Assembly (NCBI GenBank): GCA_902772745.1
Contig: CACYBV010000138.1
Location: forward strand, 1-14,664
Origin: an uncultured Eubacteriales bacterium
Lineage (GTDB): Bacteria > Bacillota > Clostridia > Lachnospirales > Lachnospiraceae
Length of the DNA: 14,664 nucleotides
Direction: 5' to 3'
Shown: piece by piece, positions 1 to 5,024 of the stretch
Layout: every line of letters starts with the position of its first letter
Numbering within the stretch: position 1 is the first letter of the stretch
The notes under the pieces: generated by a model
Told to the model about the DNA's origin: nothing
What the model saw: the letters and a program-made list of their open reading frames with translations, nothing else
Databases searched by the model: none
Program-made: the position numbers and the translations under genes

Positions 1-1029
1 AAACTCCTGAATTACGAAGGGGAGAAGATGGACGATGACCTGCAGGATGAGCTGGAACGTTTTATCGACGGCGAGCCGGAGGAGCTTCCCTGGGCAACGG
101 ATGCTGAAATCGGAAAAACCATCGATTTCTATTCGGGCAGAAACCGCTATATCGGATATCTCATGGGCATTGCGACCCGTTCCTTTGAAAAACATAAAGT
201 AGGCCTGGACTGCGCCAACGGCGCATCCTGGATGATCGCGCGTTCCGTTTTCGACGCGCTCGGTGCAAAATCCTATGTGATCAATGCGGAGCCGGACGGC
301 GTAAACATCAACTTCAACTGCGGTTCCACCCATATCGAAGGCCTGAAGGAATATGTAAAGACCTACAAGCTGGATGTCGGTTTTGCGTTTGACGGCGATG
401 CGGACCGCTGCCTCGCGGTGGATGAGAACGGCCAGGAAGTCAACGGCGACAAGATCATGTACATCTGCGCGAAATGGATGAAGCAGCGCGGAATGCTCAA
501 GAGCAATACGCTCGTCACGACGGTTATGTCCAATTTCGGCCTGTACAAGGCCCTGGACGAACTGGATATCCGTTATGAAAAGACCGCTGTCGGCGACCGT
601 TATGTGTACGAAAACATGAAGGAAAACGACTTCATGATCGGCGGCGAACAGTCCGGCCACATTATTTTCCGCAAATACGCGCATACCGGCGACGGCCTGA
701 TCACGGCGATTATGGTGATGAGCATCATGATTGATACGAACCTTCCGCTGTCGGCTCTCGCTGCGGGCGTGACGATGTATCCCCAGGTTCTGAAAAACGT
801 CGAGGTGGACGACAAGGCGGGAACGCTTGCGGATCCTGCGGTTAAAGCTGCGGTGGAAAAATGTACGGAAGAGCTTGGCGGCAACGGCCGCGTACTGCTG
901 CGGGCTTCCGGAACGGAGCCGGTGCTCCGCGTGATGTCGGAAGCCGGAACGAAAGAAGACTGCGAGAAAGAGGTCGATCAGATCATCGACGCCATGCGCA
1001 CATCCGGCCATCTCGTGAAAGTCCGCTGA
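1..1029 (+). CDS. glmM: Phosphoglucosamine mutase GlmM (5' end outside window)
   Basis: This enzyme converts glucosamine-6-phosphate to glucosamine-1-phosphate on the cytoplasmic route to UDP-GlcNAc and peptidoglycan. The frame is open from base 1, so 342 residues are visible. Family members are about 450 residues long, so roughly the first 105 are missing, including the catalytic phosphoserine loop. Visible alpha-D-phosphohexomutase signatures are the metal-binding loop DGDADR (391-408), the sugar-binding GEQSGH (643-660) and the C-terminal phosphate-binding RASGTEP (901-921). GEQSGH with RASGTEP favours GlmM over phosphomannomutase/phosphoglucomutase, and the next two genes also concern glucosamine phosphates. 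The stop is TGA at 1027-1029, and the next gene starts 39 bases on without a visible terminator or promoter, so co-transcription is likely. A broader phosphohexomutase specificity cannot be excluded from this fragment. Confidence 0.93.
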   Translation, partial: KLLNYEGEKMDDDLQDELERFIDGEPEELPWATDAEIGKTIDFYSGRNRYIGYLMGIATRSFEKHKVGLDCANGASWMIARSVFDALGAKSYVINAEPDGVNINFNCGSTHIEGLKEYVKTYKLDVGFAFDGDADRCLAVDENGQEVNGDKIMYICAKWMKQRGMLKSNTLVTTVMSNFGLYKALDELDIRYEKTAVGDRYVYENMKENDFMIGGEQSGHIIFRKYAHTGDGLITAIMVMSIMIDTNLPLSALAAGVTMYPQVLKNVEVDDKAGTLADPAVKAAVEKCTEELGGNGRVLLRASGTEPVLRVMSEAGTKEDCEKEVDQIIDAMRTSGHLVKVR

Positions 1030-1068
1030 TGCATATTCGGAAGCGGCATAAAAGAAAGGGCGAAAACC

Positions 1069-1734
1069 ATGTATACGATCAATGATTTATATGACCTCGA
1101 CCATACTTATCCCGAGGTGAAGGAATACCTCCGGAAATTCACCTGGCCCTGGGAAGCGCTTTCCGGGATTAAAACACTCCTTACGGAAATCGGCAGAAAC
1201 CTCCCGGAGGACGAATTTGACCACCCCCAGGAAGACGTCTGGATCGCGAAAGACGCAAAGATTTATCCGAACGCGAACATCTGCGGCTCCTGCATCATCG
1301 GGCACGGCACGGAAGTGCGCCCGGGGGCTTTTGTCCGCGGATCGGCGATTGTCGGTGAAAACTGCGTCGTCGGAAACTCCACGGAGCTTAAAAACGTGAT
1401 TCTGTTTGACAATGTGCAGGTTCCGCATTACAACTATGTCGGCGATTCGATTCTCGGTTACAAGTCCCATATGGGGGCTGGTTCGATCACGTCGAACGTA
1501 AAGAGCGACAAAAAGCTCGTCGTCGTGAAGGACGGCACGCAGCAGATCGAAACCGGTTTAAAGAAGATGGGCGCAATGCTCGGCGACCGGGTCGAAGTAG
1601 GCTGCAACAGCGTGCTGAATCCGGGTACCGTGATCGGCCGGGACAGCAACATTTATCCGACTTCCTGCGTCCGCGGCGTCGTGCCTGCGAACAGCATCTG
1701 GAAGCGGGACGGCGAAGTCGTAGAGAAATACTGA
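1069..1734 (+). CDS. Stand-alone GlmU-C-like hexapeptide acetyltransferase (probable glucosamine-1-phosphate N-acetyltransferase)
   Basis: The 221-residue product has a helical N-terminal region (1-55) and then imperfect hexapeptide repeats forming a left-handed beta-helix (about 56-205). It resembles the acetyltransferase half of GlmU and has no uridylyltransferase domain. By my remembered alignment with E. coli GlmU, the key positions are kept: R84 (R333), K108 (K351), the catalytic base H120 (H363) in PHYNYVGD, Y123 (Y366), N143 (N386) and K149 (K392). N377 is replaced by H134 and S405 by C179, and about 18 extra residues (154-171) lie between them. The likely reaction is acetyl-CoA-dependent N-acetylation of glucosamine-1-phosphate, the product of the upstream GlmM. 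The start is ATG with AAAGAAAGG about 9 bases before it. Such proteins are often labelled UDP-GlcNAc pyrophosphorylase, which the domain content does not support. The exact acceptor is inferred. Confidence 0.75.
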   Translation: MYTINDLYDLDHTYPEVKEYLRKFTWPWEALSGIKTLLTEIGRNLPEDEFDHPQEDVWIAKDAKIYPNANICGSCIIGHGTEVRPGAFVRGSAIVGENCVVGNSTELKNVILFDNVQVPHYNYVGDSILGYKSHMGAGSITSNVKSDKKLVVVKDGTQQIETGLKKMGAMLGDRVEVGCNSVLNPGTVIGRDSNIYPTSCVRGVVPANSIWKRDGEVVEKY

Positions 1735-1779
1735 TACAGCTTTTTGAGATTCAATGATTTAAAAAGAAAGGCAGCACAC

Positions 1780-2508
1780 ATGAAAGTAATCGTTGTTGAC
1801 AGTTACGAAGAAGGCGCAAAAAAAGGCGCCGACATTATCGAGAAAATCGTCCGTGAGAATCCGGAGTGCACACTGGGACTTGCAACAGGCTCCAGCCCGG
1901 TCGGAATGTACAGGGAACTTGCGCGCCGCTGCAGAGAAGAAGGGCTGGATTTCTCAGGAATCCATTCCGTGAACCTCGACGAATACGTCGGCCTCCCGGG
2001 AACGCATGACCAGAGCTACCGCTACTTCATGAACGACAATCTTTTCGATCACATCAATATCGACAAAGCCAACACCTATGTAGCGAAGGGAATCGGCGAC
2101 GTTGCGGAAAACCTGAAGGAATTCAATGATATCCTTGACAGGACCGATATCGAAATCCAGGTTCTCGGCGTCGGTCCGGACGGACACCTGGGCTTCAACG
2201 AGCCCGGCGCGACGCTGTACGACGGCGCGCACGAAGAAACGCTCGACGACAGCACGATCGAGGCCAACAAGCGCTTCTTCGCGTCAAAGGAAGAGGTTCC
2301 GACGCACGCGGTTACCATGGGCATGGGCAATATCATGCGTGCAAAGCGCCTTCTCATGATCATAAGCGGCAATAAGCAGGATGCGGCGGCAAAACTCCTC
2401 ATGAAAGACAAAATCGATCCGATGTGCCCCTGCACCTTCATGCGGATGCACCGCGACGCGACCGTGATCATCGAGAAAAAACTTGCTGAAGAGATCGGAT
2501 ACTGCTGA
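1780..2508 (+). CDS. nagB: Glucosamine-6-phosphate deaminase NagB
   Basis: NagB interconverts glucosamine-6-phosphate and fructose-6-phosphate plus ammonia, feeding amino sugars into glycolysis. The 242-residue length is typical of Firmicutes. Signatures are the phosphate-binding LATGSSP (34-40), NLDEY (65-69, with D67 as the catalytic proton carrier) and GPDGHLGFNEPG (132-143, with D134, H136 and E141 matching E. coli D141, H143 and E148). The ATG at 1780 was chosen because AAAGAAAGG (1763-1771) sits about 8 bases upstream and the protein begins with the usual MKVIV strand. An upstream in-frame TTG at 1744 has no ribosome binding site. The gap to the previous gene is 45 bases with no promoter visible, so it probably shares the glmM transcript. 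A catabolic deaminase beside GlmM is notable because both enzymes draw on the same pool. Confidence 0.95.
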   Translation: MKVIVVDSYEEGAKKGADIIEKIVRENPECTLGLATGSSPVGMYRELARRCREEGLDFSGIHSVNLDEYVGLPGTHDQSYRYFMNDNLFDHINIDKANTYVAKGIGDVAENLKEFNDILDRTDIEIQVLGVGPDGHLGFNEPGATLYDGAHEETLDDSTIEANKRFFASKEEVPTHAVTMGMGNIMRAKRLLMIISGNKQDAAAKLLMKDKIDPMCPCTFMRMHRDATVIIEKKLAEEIGYC

Positions 2509-2536
2509 AAACCTGTGAATTAATTTGAAAAAAACC

Positions 2537-2565
2537 TTGATTTTCCTGAAAAATCGTGGTATACT
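2537..2565 (+). promoter_or_regulatory. Promoter P1 of the rimP-nusA-infB operon (extended -10)
   Basis: The -35 TTGATT (2537-2542) is separated by exactly 17 bases from the -10 TATACT (2560-2565). A TG at 2557-2558 gives an extended -10. Transcription would start near 2572, leaving a leader of about 128 bases before rimP. The promoter lies after the nagB stop and upstream of an intrinsic terminator, so its transcripts must read through that terminator to reach rimP. Confidence 0.75.
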
Positions 2566-2579
2566 TGACGCTGTACTTG

Positions 2580-2610
2580 AAAAGTGGGCTTTAAAAGAGC
2601 CCGCTTTTTT
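2580..2610 (+). terminator. Intrinsic terminator / probable attenuator in the rimP-nusA leader
   Basis: A 7-bp stem GTGGGCT (2584-2590) / AGCCCGC (2598-2604), with one G-U pair and a 7-base loop, is followed by six T (2605-2610). Four A before the stem (2580-2583) can pair with the T run. It ends nagB read-through. Because it lies about 10-40 bases downstream of P1, it can also terminate operon transcripts. In B. subtilis the same operon is reported to be autoregulated by NusA-stimulated termination in its leader, and this arrangement fits that model. Confidence 0.75.
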
Positions 2611-2620
2611 GATGCGGCGG

Positions 2621-2645
2621 GTCAAAAAAACCGGTTTATTTTGAC
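2621..2645. repeat. Imperfect AT-rich inverted repeat in the nusA leader
   Basis: Arms GTCAAAA (2621-2627) and TTTTGAC (2639-2645) enclose AAACCGGTTT (2628-2637) plus one unpaired A. This gives a 10-bp stem with a single-base bulge and a CCGG loop in RNA, or a dyad in DNA. It overlaps the possible second -35 at 2641-2646, so it could be an operator or an RNA structure. A short GC palindrome TGCCGCGGCA follows at 2654-2663. Confidence 0.5.
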
Positions 2646-2669
2646 ACACAATGTGCCGCGGCATTTACA
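2641..2669 (+). promoter_or_regulatory. Possible second promoter P2 before rimP
   Basis: A perfect -35 TTGACA (2641-2646) lies 17 bases from a poor -10 TTTACA (2664-2669, three of six consensus bases). If active it would start near 2676, downstream of the attenuator, and supply uncontrolled basal transcription. The weak -10 keeps this tentative. Confidence 0.25.
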
Positions 2670-2699
2670 GCGTATCAAAAACGGACACAGGAGCGGATT

Positions 2700-3170
2700 A
2701 TGGCAAAGCATGATGAGATTGAAAGAAAAGCGGAAGCGCTTTCAATGAAATTTCTTTTGGAACACGGACTGTCTCTTGTGGATGTGGAATACGTGAAAGA
2801 GGCCGGCAGCTGGTATCTGCGTTACTACATCGACAAGGAAGGCGGCGTCAGCATCAATGACTGCGAAACCGTCAGCCGGTATCTCAGTGCGGAACTGGAC
2901 CGGGACGATTTCATCCCCGATCCCTATACGCTGGAGGTTTCCAGCCCGGGACTCGGACGGCCGTTGAAAAAAGAAAAAGATTATATTAGAAATATCGGGA
3001 AACCCGTGGAAATCCGGACGTTTCAGGCTGTTCTTGACGAAAAGGAGTGGGTCGGGGACCTGGAATCATGGGACAAAGAAACGGTGACGGTCGATACCGG
3101 CGAACAGAAAATTGTATTCGAAAAAAAGAATATCGCACTGATCCGCGAATATGTGGACTGGGACGCATAA
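2700..3170 (+). CDS. rimP: Ribosome maturation factor RimP
   Basis: This is the 30S subunit assembly factor that binds the S12/16S region during late maturation in the cytoplasm. The 156-residue product has the two-domain family layout: an alpha/beta N-terminal domain (1-88) ending in the signature YTLEVSSPGLGRPL, and a small SH3-like C-terminal domain (about 90-156). The usual 'SSPGLDRPL' Asp is a Gly here, a minor variant. ATG at 2700 follows AGGAG (2689-2693) by six bases. It is the first gene of the operon and lies 28 bases from the nusA start, the near-universal order in Firmicutes. Confidence 0.96.
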   Translation: MAKHDEIERKAEALSMKFLLEHGLSLVDVEYVKEAGSWYLRYYIDKEGGVSINDCETVSRYLSAELDRDDFIPDPYTLEVSSPGLGRPLKKEKDYIRNIGKPVEIRTFQAVLDEKEWVGDLESWDKETVTVDTGEQKIVFEKKNIALIREYVDWDA

Positions 3171-3198
3171 TGCGCAATCACTTAGGAGGAAAAATCAA

Positions 3199-4377
3199 AT
3201 GAACAAGGAGCTCATGGAGGCGCTCGATCTTCTGGAAAAGGAAAAAGGAATCAGCAAGGACGTGCTGTTCGACGCGATCGACGCATCGCTCGTGAAGGCC
3301 TGCGAAAACAACTTCGGTTCTGCGGAGAATATTACGGTTTCCATAGACCGCGAGACCTGCGATTTTACGATCCTGCAGGAAAAGACCGTAGTCGAGAAGG
3401 TGGAAAACCCCAACACGCAGATTCTTCCGGAAAAGGCGAAAGAAATTGATCCTTCGGCTGAAATCGGCGGAACTGTCCGGGTTGAAGTGAAGTCCAGGGA
3501 ATTCGGCCGGATCGCGGCGCAGAATGCCAAGAGCATCATCCTGCAGAAGATCCGTGAAGAGGAGCGTCAGACGATCAGCGACTACTTCAACAGCCGTGCG
3601 CATGACATCATGACCGGTGTCGTCCAGCGTGTGATGAACGGAATCGTCAGCGTGAACCTCGGGAAAGCGGACGCGATCCTGACAAGGGAAGACATTATCC
3701 CCGGTGAAACCTTCCAGCCCACTCAGCATATCAAGGTTTACGTCGTCGGAATGAAAGACGGCGGCAAAGGTCCGCGTGTCCAGATCTCGAGGACCAAAGC
3801 CAACATGGTACGGCGCCTTTTCGAACTGGAAGTGGCCGAAATCAAGGACGGAATCGTCGAAATCCGCGCAATCAGCCGTGAAGCCGGTTCCCGCACCAAG
3901 ATGGCCGTAAGCTCCAAGGATCCGACAATCGATCCGATCGGCGCCTGCATCGGTGTGAACGGTTCCCGTATCACCCCGATCGTCAACGAGCTGCACGGCG
4001 AAAAGATCGATATCGTGCACTGGGACGAGAACCCGGCCCGTTTTGTTGAAAACGCGCTTTCTCCGGCCAAGGTCATCGCGGTCGCGGCCGATGAAGACGA
4101 ACACGCGGCGCTCGTCGTCGTACCGGACAACCAGCTGTCTCTCGCGATCGGCATGAAAGGCCAGAACGCGCGTCTTGCCGCAAAACTTACGGGCTTTAAG
4201 ATCGACATCAAGTCCGAGTCCCAGGCGCAGGAAGAAGGCCTCTTCGACGATTACGAGGAAGGTTATGACGAAGACGGGTACGAAGAAGGCGAATACGATG
4301 AGAATTACGAAGGCGAATATTCCGAAGAGGGATATGAAGACGCCGGAGATTATGACAGTGCGCCTTCTGAAGAATAA
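3199..4377 (+). CDS. nusA: Transcription termination/antitermination factor NusA
   Basis: NusA binds RNA polymerase and nascent RNA to modulate pausing, termination and antitermination. The 392-residue product has the RNAP-binding N-terminal domain (1-130), an S1 domain (about 135-200, beginning near TGVVQRV), KH1 (GACIGVNG, 248-255) and KH2 (AIGMKGQN, 316-323). It then ends in a 48-residue tail (345-392) rich in Asp, Glu, Tyr and Gly. AR repeats like those of E. coli are absent, as usual for Firmicutes. ATG at 3199 was chosen because a strong TAGGAGGA (3183-3190) lies 8 bases before it. An upstream in-frame start inside rimP is not supported. NusA probably controls its own operon through the leader terminator at 2580-2610. 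Confidence 0.97.
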   Translation: MNKELMEALDLLEKEKGISKDVLFDAIDASLVKACENNFGSAENITVSIDRETCDFTILQEKTVVEKVENPNTQILPEKAKEIDPSAEIGGTVRVEVKSREFGRIAAQNAKSIILQKIREEERQTISDYFNSRAHDIMTGVVQRVMNGIVSVNLGKADAILTREDIIPGETFQPTQHIKVYVVGMKDGGKGPRVQISRTKANMVRRLFELEVAEIKDGIVEIRAISREAGSRTKMAVSSKDPTIDPIGACIGVNGSRITPIVNELHGEKIDIVHWDENPARFVENALSPAKVIAVAADEDEHAALVVVPDNQLSLAIGMKGQNARLAAKLTGFKIDIKSESQAQEEGLFDDYEEGYDEDGYEEGEYDENYEGEYSEEGYEDAGDYDSAPSEE

Positions 4378-4422
4378 ACCGTTCTCACTCCGCCTGATAT
4401 CTATATTACAGGAGCACAAACT

Positions 4423-4683
4423 TTGACTAAGAAAAAAATACCGCAGAGGACCTGTATCGTATGCGGAGAAATCAGGGATAAAAGAGAGCTGCTCCGGATC
4501 GTAAAGACACCGGAGGGGATTCATTATGATCCTACGGGGCGGATGAACGGACGCGGCGCGTATCTGTGCGGCCGTCCGGAATGCTTCAGGGACATGAAGA
4601 AAAAACGCGCGCTGGACCGGGCATTTTCCATGCGTGCGGAAGATGCGGTTTATGAAGAACTGCTAAAGGAGCTTTCAGAATAA
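4423..4683 (+). CDS. ylxR: YlxR/RnpM family RNA-binding protein (TTG start)
   Basis: The 86-residue member of the YlxR (DUF448) family carries the hallmark RTCIVC near the N-terminus, the PTGRMNGRGAYLC core and a basic KKKRALDRAF stretch. The B. subtilis homologue was described as RnpM, a modulator of RNase P acting through its RNA subunit. Four cysteines (C11, C14, C49, C54) in a CxxC...CxxxxC pattern could bind metal, but this is only suggested by spacing. The start is TTG at 4423, preceded by AGGAG (4410-4414) with an 8-base gap, and the protein opens with MTKKK. The gap from nusA is 45 bases with no terminator. The next gene begins two bases after its stop. Confidence 0.9.
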   Translation: MTKKKIPQRTCIVCGEIRDKRELLRIVKTPEGIHYDPTGRMNGRGAYLCGRPECFRDMKKKRALDRAFSMRAEDAVYEELLKELSE

Positions 4684-4685
4684 TT

Positions 4686-5024
4686 TTGGACAGAATATTA
4701 TCTATGATGGGACTTGCCAGAAAGGCGGGGCAGCTTGTTTCCGGTGAATTTGCAACGGAAAAGGCAGTAAAAGAAGGAAAAGCCCGGCTGGTCATCATCG
4801 CCTCGGACGCATCCGAGAATACAAAAAAACTGTTTTTTGACAAATGCCGCAGTTATTCGGTTCCTCTGAGAGTGTATTCGGATAAAGAATCCATCGGACG
4901 GGCGCTCGGTCTTCGGTACCGTGCGAGCGCTGCAGTCACGGACCAGGGCTTTTCGGAGTCGCTTCTCGGAAAAATCGACGGACTGCTGCAGGAAGAAAGG
5001 GGGACCCATGATCCGGATTTATGA
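4686..5024 (+). CDS. ylxQ: YlxQ, L7Ae-family kink-turn RNA-binding protein (TTG start)
   Basis: The 112-residue product is of the L7Ae/L30e/Gadd45 fold. MMGLARKAGQLVSGE near the start, LVIIASDASENTKK in the middle and the AVTDQGF stretch late in the chain are typical. Homologues bind kink-turn RNA, and the natural target in Firmicutes is not settled. TTG at 4686 gives an N-terminus of the usual length, but the only clear Shine-Dalgarno, AAAGGAG (4665-4671), is 14 bases away, so initiation may be weak or coupled to ylxR, whose stop lies two bases upstream. ATG at 4704 (residue 7) is the alternative. The 3' end overlaps the infB start by 17 bases, suggesting translational coupling. Confidence 0.87.
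   Translation: MDRILSMMGLARKAGQLVSGEFATEKAVKEGKARLVIIASDASENTKKLFFDKCRSYSVPLRVYSDKESIGRALGLRYRASAAVTDQGFSESLLGKIDGLLQEERGTHDPDL

Noticed and set aside
2599..2622. Alternative pairing of the terminator 3' arm with GCGGGT downstream, as an antiterminator
   Set aside because: The competing strand is made after the T run, too late to prevent termination, so it cannot act as a classical antiterminator.
3178..4524. 448-codon open frame on the - strand opposite nusA
   Set aside because: It lies antisense to an unmistakable nusA and ylxR. Its residues (runs of Asp, Val, Arg, Phe) are those expected from reading the complement of Glu/Asp/Ile-rich codons, and it shows no recognisable domain.
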